A stretch of 64,000 bases of DNA from Streptomyces gilvus. Its GTDB lineage: Bacteria; Actinomycetota; Actinomycetes; Streptomycetales; Streptomycetaceae. A program made the position numbers and the translations under genes. Under the pieces are notes generated by a model, which saw only the letters and a list, made by a program, of their open reading frames with translations, did not search any database and was not told the origin of the DNA. Shown here piece by piece: positions 1 to 8,233 of the stretch. The DNA lies in the NCBI RefSeq assembly GCF_022513565.1, contig NZ_JAKWBE010000003.1, forward strand, positions 310,001-374,000, written 5' to 3'. Numbering within the stretch: position 1 is the first letter of the stretch; the number at the start of each line of letters is the position of its first letter.

Positions 1-603
1 TATCTGCGGCAGCGCGATCGCCAGCGGGAAGACGACGAGCACCGGGATCCCGAGGAACACCCAGCGCCACCCGAGGTGTTCGGTCACCGCGCCCGCGGCC
101 AGCGGGCCCACCACGGACGGTACGACCCAGCTCGCGGCGAAGGCCGCCATGATCGCGGGCCGCAACCGCTCCGGATAGGCCCGCCCGACGACGACGTAGA
201 GGGCGACGATCACCAGCCCGCCGCCGAGCCCCTGCACGGCCCGCCCGAGGACGAACACCCACATGACCCCGGCGGTCCCGGCCACCACCAGCCCGGCGGC
301 GAACGCGCCGATCCCGGTCGTCAGCGCCCCGACCGGCCCCCGCCGGTCCGACCACTGCCCGGCGAGCACCATCCCGAACAGGCTGGTCGTGAAGTATCCC
401 GAGAACGCGAACGCGTACAGCCCGACCCCGTCCAACTCCCGCGCGGCGACGGGCATCGCGGTCCCCACGGCGGTCGCCTCGAAGGCGATGAACAGCACGA
501 CGGACACGATCCCGACACTGAGCGCCCGGTAGGCCCGCCCCAGCACGCTGTCACCAGCGGTTCCCTCTACGACTACGGCATCACGCGGCTCCAGGACGGT
601 CAT
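1..603 (-). CDS. MFS transporter, N-terminal part (cut by window edge)
   Basis: The reverse strand encodes the first 201 residues of a major facilitator superfamily transporter, open at the left edge. The start is the ATG ending at 603, followed by a short hydrophilic leader and then hydrophobic segments. The loop GQWSDRRGP (about residues 82-90) is the MFS motif A between helices 2 and 3, and GRAVQGLGGG (about 120-129) resembles the next conserved segment. Sequence flavour suggests a drug/proton antiporter of the DHA2 type. This is inferred, because the substrate cannot be read from half the protein. It stands alone, and a tRNA lies upstream on the other strand. Confidence 0.8.
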   Translation of the reverse strand, partial: MTVLEPRDAVVVEGTAGDSVLGRAYRALSVGIVSVVLFIAFEATAVGTAMPVAARELDGVGLYAFAFSGYFTTSLFGMVLAGQWSDRRGPVGALTTGIGAFAAGLVVAGTAGVMWVFVLGRAVQGLGGGLVIVALYVVVGRAYPERLRPAIMAAFAASWVVPSVVGPLAAGAVTEHLGWRWVFLGIPVLVVFPLAIALPQI

Positions 604-774
604 GCCCGCCAGCGTAAGGTCCACAACCCCCATTGACCCCTGTCGAGGGTCCCGTCCGCCCTGCGACCTTGGTCGTAGTCCCCTTTCATGAACGGCGTAT
701 GTCAGTCCCGTTGCGGCACCCCGCTTCCCCTTGAGCCCCGCACCCACCCCGCCCTACGGTCATCTCAACGACAC

Positions 775-846
775 GGCCGTGTGCCCGAGTGGTTCAGGGA
801 CTCGCCTGCAAAGCGAGTTACGCGGGTTCGATTCCCGCCACGGCCT
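775..846 (+). tRNA. tRNA-Cys (GCA)
   Basis: A cloverleaf folds by eye. The acceptor strands GGCCGTG (775-781) and CACGGCC (839-845) pair fully. The anticodon stem CTCGC/GCGAG closes the loop CTGCAAA with anticodon GCA. The T arm is GCGGG-TTCGATT-CCCGC. The discriminator base is T at 846, usual for bacterial tRNA-Cys. No CCA is encoded. Confidence 0.95.
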
Positions 847-863
847 CTTAGCGGAGCGCCCGG

Positions 864-2033
864 TCAGAGGACCCCGCCTGGTTCGTCCTGGAAGGCCCGG
901 GTCCAGTAGTGCCAGTCGGCCGCGGTCGCCGTGGCGGTGGCCGTCGGGTCGATCGACGTGAGGACCTGGAGCATGGTGGCGGCCAGTTGGTCGTAGGCCT
1001 CGGTGGACAGCTCGTGGGAGAGCGCCCGGTCGATGGTGCGCTCGCGGTGGTGCAGCCACAGGGTGAAGGCCAGGGTGGAGACGTCCGTGTTGAGCGGGTA
1101 GAGCCTCGCCTCGGGCTCGCTCCAGTTCAGGACCTCGCCCGTGGCGCCGTCCACCACCAGGCTGTTGTCCTCGACCAGGTGACCGAGGCGTATCAAGTGG
1201 TCGGCCCTGGCCGGGAGTTCGAAGGGGGACGCGGTGCCGGGGCGGTCGTCGGCCGCGTATTCGGACAGGGTCTGGAGGGGGACCTCGGTGTCCAGGTGGA
1301 ACAGGACCGTCCGCTCCGGCAGGCCCGTCTCGCGCAGGAAGCGGCGGGTCGGCTCATGGGTGAGGGTCGACGGGAAGTCGACGTCCTCGTAGCGGGCCAC
1401 GCGCCCGTGCCCGAACTCCTCGTCCAGGAGGCGGGCGGGGACGTCCAGGGTGAGGCCGGAGTCCGTGCCGGGGCCTGCCGCGAGGGCGAGGGGGCGGATG
1501 AGCGCCGCGGCCTTCCAGTACGGCGGGACCCGGCCGTCCGTGTCCTCCTCGAACAGGGCCAGCAGCCGGCGGGAGGCCTCGGCCGCGGCCTTGGTGCCGT
1601 GGCGGCCCGCGTAGGACGCGAACTGGCCGCGCAGGTCGGCCAGTTCCTCGGTCACCGTCGCGAACCGCACCAGCGCCTCCAGCGAGGGCGCCAGCGGGCG
1701 GCTGTCCATCAGCTCGAAGAGGTACGCGGTGCTGATCTCGCCGGTGCCGCCGTCGAGGAGGATCGACTCCGGGTCCATGCCGGCCGGGGCGAGGAGCTCG
1801 CCTATCACCAGCTGGTCCCGCAGCTCCACCGGGAGGTCGGGGTCGTCGGCGTCGGTGGACTGGGCCACCGTGCGCAGGCCGCGCCTGTTCAGGGCCGTGA
1901 AGGTCAACAGGGCGCTGTCGGAAGGGAGTCCGGGGCCCGTCAGCCGGTGCCGCGTCGGCGCGTGCGTGACGTACGGATCGAGTTGGTCCTCGGTGAGTCT
2001 GATCACCCCGACGGCGGTGTCGGTCCTGCTCAT
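864..2033 (-). CDS. Tandem SUKH-4-like immunity-family protein
   Basis: A 389-residue protein that I read as two SUKH-4-type domains in a row. The first half has GLPSDSALLTF then ILLDGGTGEI, and the second half has TGLPERTVLFHL then LVVDGATGEV, with matching leucine-rich stretches after each. SUKH proteins are immunity proteins against secreted or contact-dependent toxins, and Streptomyces carry many orphan copies. I chose the ATG ending at 2033 because GGGGGAAGC lies just upstream; reading further up gives an unrelated basic leader. There is no toxin gene next to it and no signal peptide, so it should be cytoplasmic. The role as an immunity protein is a family inference. Confidence 0.65.
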   Translation of the reverse strand: MSRTDTAVGVIRLTEDQLDPYVTHAPTRHRLTGPGLPSDSALLTFTALNRRGLRTVAQSTDADDPDLPVELRDQLVIGELLAPAGMDPESILLDGGTGEISTAYLFELMDSRPLAPSLEALVRFATVTEELADLRGQFASYAGRHGTKAAAEASRRLLALFEEDTDGRVPPYWKAAALIRPLALAAGPGTDSGLTLDVPARLLDEEFGHGRVARYEDVDFPSTLTHEPTRRFLRETGLPERTVLFHLDTEVPLQTLSEYAADDRPGTASPFELPARADHLIRLGHLVEDNSLVVDGATGEVLNWSEPEARLYPLNTDVSTLAFTLWLHHRERTIDRALSHELSTEAYDQLAATMLQVLTSIDPTATATATAADWHYWTRAFQDEPGGVL

Positions 2034-2201
2034 TGCTTCCCCCGCGTGTGCTGCATCACATGAACTTCGTCGCGTGTGGGCTCGGCTGCCGACCGTCACA
2101 CACCGGCCGCCACACACCAGCCGTCACCCACTGCCCAGAACACTACGCCCCGCCACTGACAACGCCCTGGAATTACCTCGGGCCGACACATCCCAGGACG
2201 C

Positions 2202-2729
2202 TCAGCGCACCCTCGCCCGTTCCCGCCCCGCGAGAATCGCCTCCACCGTCTCCCCCACGCTCAGCGTCGTGGTGTCCAGCCACAGCCCGAGCCTCGGCGT
2301 CGGCCCGCGCAGCACCCCGTCCAACTCCGCCACCGTCCAGGCCCCGTACCCCGTCTTCGCCCGCCCGGCCTCCCGCGCCGTGACCGTCTCGGGGCTCGGC
2401 GCCAGGACGACGAGGTACAGGGGGCGGGTGCGGAACAGGTCGACGTACGCGGTCAGGTGCTCCCCGAGGACGACGTCCTGCACCACCACCGTGAAACCGG
2501 CCTCCGCGTACGCGTCCGCCGTGTTCGCCGACAGGCGGTGGCGCAGGCGGAGTTGGGTCTCGGCCTCGGTGCCGGCGGTCGGGGTGCAGTCCTCGCGGCC
2601 GGAGACGATCATGCGGCGGAAGGTGTCGCCACGCACGTGTGCAGCGCGCGGCAAGCGTTCCGCGAGCGCCTGGGAGACCGTCGACTTGCCGGACGCCATG
2701 ACTCCCGTGACGACGACCACGCCTCGCAC
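2202..2729 (-). CDS. P-loop kinase-like ATPase
   Basis: A 175-residue protein opening with a strong Walker A motif, VTGVMASGKST (about residues 6-16), followed by a small kinase fold like chloramphenicol phosphotransferase or zeta-type kinases. It has an R-rich lid and a C-terminal helix but no obvious second domain. The GTG at 2729 lies 11 bases after the stop of the molybdenum hydroxylase gene, so it is the last gene of that operon and probably translationally coupled. A role in cofactor handling or in modifying a purine-related metabolite is possible, but nothing in the sequence decides the substrate. Confidence 0.7.
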   Translation of the reverse strand: MRGVVVVTGVMASGKSTVSQALAERLPRAAHVRGDTFRRMIVSGREDCTPTAGTEAETQLRLRHRLSANTADAYAEAGFTVVVQDVVLGEHLTAYVDLFRTRPLYLVVLAPSPETVTAREAGRAKTGYGAWTVAELDGVLRGPTPRLGLWLDTTTLSVGETVEAILAGRERARVR

Positions 2730-2740
2730 CGCGCGCGGCC

Positions 2741-5050
2741 CTACTGTCCCGTCACCACCGCCGCCTGCGGGCGGATCGGCAGGCGGTTGACGGGGCGGCC
2801 GGTCGCCGCGCGCACCGCGGAGGCGATGGCCGCCGGGGACGTCACCACCGGTACCGCGCTGACCGCCTTCGCGCCGAAGGGGGCCACCACGTCGCGTTCC
2901 TCGACGAGTTTGACGATCCGGACGTCGGGGGCGTCCAGGGCCGTCGGCAGCGCGTAGCCCGTCAGGTCGGGGTGGCGGATCACCCCGCGCGCGGAGCGCA
3001 GGTTCTCCGTGAGCGCGATGCCGACGCCCTGGGTGACACCGGCCTCGATCCGGGCGGCGAGCTGGGCGGGGTTGAGGACACGGCCCACGTCCTGGGCGAG
3101 CGCCAGCTCCACGACCCGTACCGACCCGAGTTCGATGTCGACGTCGACGACCGCGCGGATCGCGCAGAAGGCCATGCCCACGAAGGCGTCGCCCTGGCCG
3201 TGCTCGTCGAGCGGTTCGGTCGGGTGCGGGCGGCACTGGGCCGTGGCCCACAGCTCCTTGCCGTCCATCGCCTCGGTGACGGTGGTGGACAGCACACCGT
3301 CGTACGAAGTGATCTTGCCGTCGGTGATCTGCAGCAGCTCGGTCGACATGCCGAACTTGTGCGCGAGGGGCTGGAGGAGCTGGGTGCGGACCATCTTGGC
3401 CGCGCGTTCGACCGCGCCTCCGGAGACCCAGGTGTGGCGGCCGCGGCAGCTGGCGCCGGCGGGCGGCTGGTCGGTGTCGACGGGCGCCACGTGCACCTCG
3501 TCGATGCCGAGCGTCTCCTGGACGATCTGCCGGGCGAGCGTGGTGAAGCCCTGACCGGTCTCCACGGCCGCGCAGAGCACGGTCGCCACGCCGTCCTGGA
3601 CCTTCACGGTCGCCGTGGACACCTCGTCGGCGCCCTCCGTGCCGAGCATGTGCACCATGCCCAGGCCGTAGCCCACGCCCCGGCGCACCGCGCCCGGTTC
3701 GCCCGCCCCCTCGGGGCCGCCGGGCAGCAGCCACTCGTCCTCGGGGGTGTCCTTGGGAAGGGCGGGGAGGGGGAAGTCCCGTACCGCCTGCAGGAGTTCG
3801 GCGACCGGCGCCGGGCAGGTGACGGTCTGGCCGGTCGGGAGCACGTCCCCGGTGGCCAGGACGTTGCGCAGGCGGAGTTCGGCCGGGTCGACGCCGAGTC
3901 TCTTCGCCAGCTTGTCCATCTGCGCCTCGTAGGCGGCGCACACCTGCATGGCGCCCTCGCCGCGCACATGGCCGGAGGGCGGGTTGTTGGTGCGGACGGC
4001 CCAGCCCTCGATGAAGGCGTTGGGGACGACGTAGGGGCCGCAGGCGAAGCCCACGGCGGCGGCCAGGGACTCGGAGGAGGTGTCGGCGTACGCGCCCGCG
4101 TCGAGCAGGATCTGCGCCTCGACCTTGACCAGCTTGCCCTCGGCGTCGGCGTGGTGCCGGTAGCGCAGGAGGGTGGGGTGGCGGTGGGCGTGGCCGAGGA
4201 AGGACTCCTCGCGCGTGGCGGTGAGCTTGACCGGGCAGCCGGTCTTCAGCGCCAGCAGGCCGAGCGGGAGTTGGAAGCCCTGGTCCTCGCGGTCGGCGGT
4301 GGCGCCGGGGACTCCGGTGACGACGATCTTGACGCGCTCGGGCTCCAGGCCGTAGCAGGCGGCGGCCGTGTCGCGGTCGGTGTGCGGGTCGGTGGAGGCC
4401 AGGTACAGCTCCACGCCGCCGTCGGGGCGCGGGACGGCGAGGCCGGCCTCGGCGCCGATGGGGGCGGGGTCCTGGCGGCCGATGCGGTACAGGCCCTCGA
4501 CGACGATCTCGCCGACCGCGTCCGGGTCGCCGTGGCGCAGCGGGATGTGCCGGATCAGGTTGCCGTCGGGGTGCAGCGGCTCGGCCTCGAAGGCCTGCTC
4601 GGGGTCGGTGACCGGGTCCAGGACCTCGTACTCGACCATGATGGCCGCGGCGGCCATGCGGGCGGTGTCGGGGTGGTCGGCGGCGACGGCGGCGATGGGC
4701 TCGCCGTGGTGGCGCACGACCTCGGAGGCGAAGACCGGGCGGTCGGCCGTGCCGCGCCCGTGGCGGGCGGAACCCGGCACGTCCTCGTGGGTGACGACGG
4801 CCCGGACGCCGGGCATCTCGCGCGCGTGGGAGGTGTCGATGGACACGATGCGCGCGTGCGCGTGCGGGGAGCGCAGGACGGCCGCCCACAGCAGGCCCTC
4901 GGCCCACAGGTCGGCCGCGTACGGGAACGTGCCCTCGGTCTTGGCGCGGGCGTCGGCGGCCGGCAGGGAGACGCCGAGGCCGTGCGGCAGCGGCTCGGGG
5001 GCGGGTGCTGCCTCCGCGGTGGTGGTCGCGGTGGCGGCTTCGTTGCTCAC
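2741..5050 (-). CDS. Molybdenum hydroxylase large subunit (xanthine dehydrogenase family)
   Basis: The 769-residue molybdopterin-binding subunit of a xanthine-dehydrogenase-type enzyme, which would hydroxylate a heterocycle or aldehyde using water. It starts with the alpha/beta-hammerhead domain (about residues 20-140) and continues into the Mo-binding domains, including GHVRGEGAMQ and ASCRGRHTWVSGG. The GTG at 5050 overlaps the previous stop as GTGA and has GGAGG upstream. In most family members the C-terminal segment reads GVGEPP or similar, with the Glu acting as base. Here it reads AVSAVPVV, with Ala732 where I align the Glu. It forms an operon with the 2Fe-2S and FAD subunits. The substrate is unknown. 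Confidence 0.85.
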   Translation of the reverse strand: MSNEAATATTTAEAAPAPEPLPHGLGVSLPAADARAKTEGTFPYAADLWAEGLLWAAVLRSPHAHARIVSIDTSHAREMPGVRAVVTHEDVPGSARHGRGTADRPVFASEVVRHHGEPIAAVAADHPDTARMAAAAIMVEYEVLDPVTDPEQAFEAEPLHPDGNLIRHIPLRHGDPDAVGEIVVEGLYRIGRQDPAPIGAEAGLAVPRPDGGVELYLASTDPHTDRDTAAACYGLEPERVKIVVTGVPGATADREDQGFQLPLGLLALKTGCPVKLTATREESFLGHAHRHPTLLRYRHHADAEGKLVKVEAQILLDAGAYADTSSESLAAAVGFACGPYVVPNAFIEGWAVRTNNPPSGHVRGEGAMQVCAAYEAQMDKLAKRLGVDPAELRLRNVLATGDVLPTGQTVTCPAPVAELLQAVRDFPLPALPKDTPEDEWLLPGGPEGAGEPGAVRRGVGYGLGMVHMLGTEGADEVSTATVKVQDGVATVLCAAVETGQGFTTLARQIVQETLGIDEVHVAPVDTDQPPAGASCRGRHTWVSGGAVERAAKMVRTQLLQPLAHKFGMSTELLQITDGKITSYDGVLSTTVTEAMDGKELWATAQCRPHPTEPLDEHGQGDAFVGMAFCAIRAVVDVDIELGSVRVVELALAQDVGRVLNPAQLAARIEAGVTQGVGIALTENLRSARGVIRHPDLTGYALPTALDAPDVRIVKLVEERDVVAPFGAKAVSAVPVVTSPAAIASAVRAATGRPVNRLPIRPQAAVVTGQ

Positions 5051-7083
5051 GCCTGGCCTCCGTCCTGTCCGTACACCTGGTCGTGCGGCCCGGAGCGTCC
5101 CGGGTTCATGGCCCCGGGTGACTCGAACGCCGACGGGTTGACACCGCCGGCACCCGGGCCCGCCTGGTGAGGGATACGCGCCTCGTCGCCGTCGTGTTCG
5201 GCGGCCTCGGCGGCGGCGTGCGCCTCGCGTTCGGCGACGACGTCCTTGACGGCCTCCACGACGCCCCGGTAGCCGGAGCAGCGGCACAGGTTGCCGCACA
5301 GGGCCTGACGCGTCTCCAGTTCGGTGGGCGCCGGGTTGCCCTCGAGGAGGTCGTGCACGGTCATCGCCATGCCGGGCACGCAGAAGCCGCACTGCACCGC
5401 GCCGCACCGGGCGAGCGCGCGCTGCACGTCCGAGGGCTGGCCGTCCTCGGCGAGGCCCTCGACGGTCCGCACCTCACTGCCGGCGGCGGTCACGGCGGGC
5501 ACGAGACAGGAGGCCACGAGCCGCCCGTCGACCTGCACGTTGCACGCCCCGCACTCGCCCTGCGAGCAGCCGTCCTTGGCGCCGGCCAACCCCAGCCGCT
5601 CACGCAGCACGTACAGCAGCGACTCGCCGATCCAGGCGTCGGACACGGGCCGTTCGACCCCGTTGACGCGCAGGACGTAGGAGGCGAGGGGGTGTTCCTC
5701 GGCGAGGGGCAGCGGGGACGGCTCCTCGGCCTGGTCGGCCTGGTCGGCCTGGTCGGCCTGGTCCGGCTGGTCGGCCTGGTCCGGCTGGTCGGCCTGACCC
5801 ATGGGTGCCGTACCGGCGTGGGTGGCGCCGGGGTCGTCGGCGGTCGCGGCGTCGCTCGCCTCGCCCGAAGCCCCCACTCCCGCCACGGCGTCCACCGCCC
5901 TGGCGGCCTCCACGGCCCCTTCAGCGGCCTCCGCGGCCCCCTGGGCCCCCTCGGCCACCCCGACGGCCTCACCGGCGCTCTGAGCGGCCTGTGAGGCGGC
6001 TACGGCGGCATCGGCGGCGGACTCGTAGGGGTCACCGGAATCGGCGAGGTGGGCCGGGGCGGAGCCACCGGAGGTGTGGTCGGCGGCGTGCGGCCCGGTG
6101 GCGTGGGCGGTCCGGTCCCCGGCGATGTGTGCGTGCTCATCGCTTCCGGCGGCGTGGGCGCGGGCGTCGGGGTGCCCGGCGTTGCCCGGCGGGCGCTCGT
6201 CCGTCCCGCCGTCGTGCTCAGGGGCGTGGCCCGGGGTCCCGGCCGGGTGTGGCTGCCCGGCGTACTCGGCCGTCGGTGACGGGGTGCCGTGCGGCTGCTC
6301 GGGGTCGTGGGCGAGCCCGGACGTGAACTCCGGCCGGTCCACCCCCTCCGGTGCCGCCCCGCCCGGCTGGGCGCCGGTTCGCGGTGAGGACTGCTCGTGT
6401 GCGGGGCCGTCCTGCTGGTCGTACCCGGTCCCGGTCCGCGCGTCCTGCGCCCGGCCGGGGAGCGTCCCCGTCGACGACTCGTGGGGGCGGCCGGCGCCGT
6501 CCTCGGCGGCCGGTGCCTCCGGCTGGTCCCAGGGGCGGCCCGCCGCCTCCGTCGCCCAGGGGGCCGGTGCGCCTCCCGGGAGCGTCGCCGGGGGCGTGCC
6601 GCCCCACTGCTGGACCAGGGACGACGTGGTGAACTCGCCCGATTCGTCCGGGAGGTCGCCGCCGGCCACCGGGATCGACCACTGGCCGGTCACGTCGTGA
6701 CCCGGCGCGGAGGTGGGCGTGTGTCCCGTCGGCTGCGGATCCTCGTAGGTCCACTGCTGCGTGGAGGCGGGGTTGTACGTGAAGCGGTCGTCGCCCCCGG
6801 TGGGCGCGGCGGCGTTGGGGTCGGGCCACTGGGAGCCGTCGGCGGGGGCGCCCCACGGGCCGGCCGCCCCCTGGTCGGTTCCCGGGCCGGGCGTTATCTG
6901 CGGGGGCACGTACCCGTGCCCGGGCGCGGCCAGCGGGCTGTCGGAGGCGGCCAGCAGCGCGTCGATGCCGCCCTCGGGGAGCTTCACGAAGGCGGTGGCG
7001 CCGTCGTCGTAGTCGCCCTGGGGCAGCGGGTCCCAGCGGCCCCCGCTCCTGGGCGTGCCCTCTCCGTGCTGGTCGTCGGTCAC
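5047..7083 (-). CDS. 2Fe-2S subunit with ~465-residue disordered N-terminal extension
   Basis: Only the last 200 or so of 678 residues form the usual small subunit of a molybdenum hydroxylase. A plant-ferredoxin-type 2Fe-2S site (CSQGECGACN, about residue 505) is followed by the helical second cluster domain with CGFC and CRC cysteines. Such subunits are normally about 160-200 residues. The first 465 are low complexity, rich in Gly, Pro, Ala, His and Asp, then an Ala/Glu helix-prone stretch, and a run of QADQPDQ-type repeats (about 427-455) just before the ferredoxin domain. The GTG start at 7083 overlaps the FAD gene stop (GTGA) and has GGGGAGGG upstream, so the long form looks real. Confidence 0.82.
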   Translation of the reverse strand: MTDDQHGEGTPRSGGRWDPLPQGDYDDGATAFVKLPEGGIDALLAASDSPLAAPGHGYVPPQITPGPGTDQGAAGPWGAPADGSQWPDPNAAAPTGGDDRFTYNPASTQQWTYEDPQPTGHTPTSAPGHDVTGQWSIPVAGGDLPDESGEFTTSSLVQQWGGTPPATLPGGAPAPWATEAAGRPWDQPEAPAAEDGAGRPHESSTGTLPGRAQDARTGTGYDQQDGPAHEQSSPRTGAQPGGAAPEGVDRPEFTSGLAHDPEQPHGTPSPTAEYAGQPHPAGTPGHAPEHDGGTDERPPGNAGHPDARAHAAGSDEHAHIAGDRTAHATGPHAADHTSGGSAPAHLADSGDPYESAADAAVAASQAAQSAGEAVGVAEGAQGAAEAAEGAVEAARAVDAVAGVGASGEASDAATADDPGATHAGTAPMGQADQPDQADQPDQADQADQADQAEEPSPLPLAEEHPLASYVLRVNGVERPVSDAWIGESLLYVLRERLGLAGAKDGCSQGECGACNVQVDGRLVASCLVPAVTAAGSEVRTVEGLAEDGQPSDVQRALARCGAVQCGFCVPGMAMTVHDLLEGNPAPTELETRQALCGNLCRCSGYRGVVEAVKDVVAEREAHAAAEAAEHDGDEARIPHQAGPGAGGVNPSAFESPGAMNPGRSGPHDQVYGQDGGQA

Positions 7084-7973
7084 GACAGCGCCCTCCCCAG
7101 TGCTCGTCGGGCCAGCGCGGCGACGGTGCGCCGCAGGTGCAGTACGGCGGGCGGAAGCGGCTGGACGGTGCCGTCCGCCTCGGGAACGGGGTCGGGGATG
7201 CAGGCCGCGGCGACGTACTCCCCGAAGGCGTGCAGCGCCTCGGGGACGATCGTGCGGTTGTTGTCCCAGTCGATGAGCCGGGCGACCCACTGCTCGGCGT
7301 CCAGCGGACGCAGCGGCATCGGCGCTATGGCACCGACGGCGCACCGCACCCCGCGCCGGGCGGGATCGAGGACGAGCGCCACGGAGGCCACCGCGCGGCC
7401 CGGTCCGGTGCGTCCCGTGGCCTTCAGGAAGACCTGCGGCGCGTGCAGCAGCGGTACGCGCACGTACCCGATGAGTTCGCCGCCGCGCAGCATGTCGACG
7501 CCGGCCAGCAGATGCGACACCGGGATCTCCCGGCGGGCTCCGCCCTGGCCCGCGATGATCAGCGTCGCCTCCAGGGCGGCCAGCACCGGCAGCGCGTCCC
7601 CGGTGGGCGCGGCCGAGGCGATGTTGCCGCCCAGGGTGCCCGCGTTGCGGATGTGCGGCGGGCCCGCGGCGCGCGCGGCTGCGGCGAGCGCGGGGATGAG
7701 CGCCGCGAAGTCGGGGCGGCCCATACGCGCGTGCGTGAGGCCCGCGCCGAGCAGGGCGTGCCCGTCGAGGTACTGCCAGCCGCGGATCTCGCTGATCCGG
7801 CCGAGGCCGACCAGCGCGGCGGGCCTGAGCTGCCCGGAGTTGACGGCGGCCATGAGGTCGGTGCCGCCCGCCACGGGGACGGCGGCGGGCACGGCGGTGA
7901 GCGCCGCCACGGCCTCGTCAAGGCTCGTGGGCAGCGCGACGGCCTGCGCCGCCTGCGGTGCGTGCGTGGTCAA
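7080..7973 (-). CDS. FAD-binding subunit of molybdenum hydroxylase
   Basis: A 297-residue protein of the CoxM/xanthine dehydrogenase FAD subunit family, which passes electrons from the 2Fe-2S clusters to the final acceptor. It shows the two flavin loops, AGGTDLMAAV (about residues 32-41) and AGTLGGNIAS (about 112-121), and the C-terminal CO_deh_flav_C-type domain. Size matches the family. I place the start at TTG 7973, with GAAGGGG upstream; a longer reading from ATG 8075 adds a basic, unrelated leader. It is the first gene of the operon that continues with the 2Fe-2S and Mo subunits. Confidence 0.85.
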   Translation of the reverse strand: MTTHAPQAAQAVALPTSLDEAVAALTAVPAAVPVAGGTDLMAAVNSGQLRPAALVGLGRISEIRGWQYLDGHALLGAGLTHARMGRPDFAALIPALAAAARAAGPPHIRNAGTLGGNIASAAPTGDALPVLAALEATLIIAGQGGARREIPVSHLLAGVDMLRGGELIGYVRVPLLHAPQVFLKATGRTGPGRAVASVALVLDPARRGVRCAVGAIAPMPLRPLDAEQWVARLIDWDNNRTIVPEALHAFGEYVAAACIPDPVPEADGTVQPLPPAVLHLRRTVAALARRALGRALS

Positions 7974-8019
7974 ACCGGCTGCCCCTTCCCGCTGCCCCAC
8001 CTGGTCCCACCTGTGTTGC

Positions 8020-8030
8020 CGTACGGTACG
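8020..8030. promoter_or_regulatory. Palindrome upstream of molybdenum hydroxylase operon
   Basis: CGTACGGTACG is an odd-centred palindrome about 50 bases before the first start codon of the operon. Its place suits an operator, but I cannot name the regulator. Confidence 0.3.
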
Positions 8031-8233
8031 TGCTGACAGGGCGGACGTGGCAACTCTGGCACATCTTCGAGGCACCCGAAGACGGGGGTCCGCTAGGCGG
8101 CATTCGCCCCTCTCATCAGGGAGATGGTCCGTTTTCGCACGCCATCACCGCTGCGCGCGAATTGGCACTCTTCGGTGATGCTTGCGACGTTTTTCCACAA
8201 CCTGTTCGGGACGCCCGGCCGCCCGTTCGTGAG

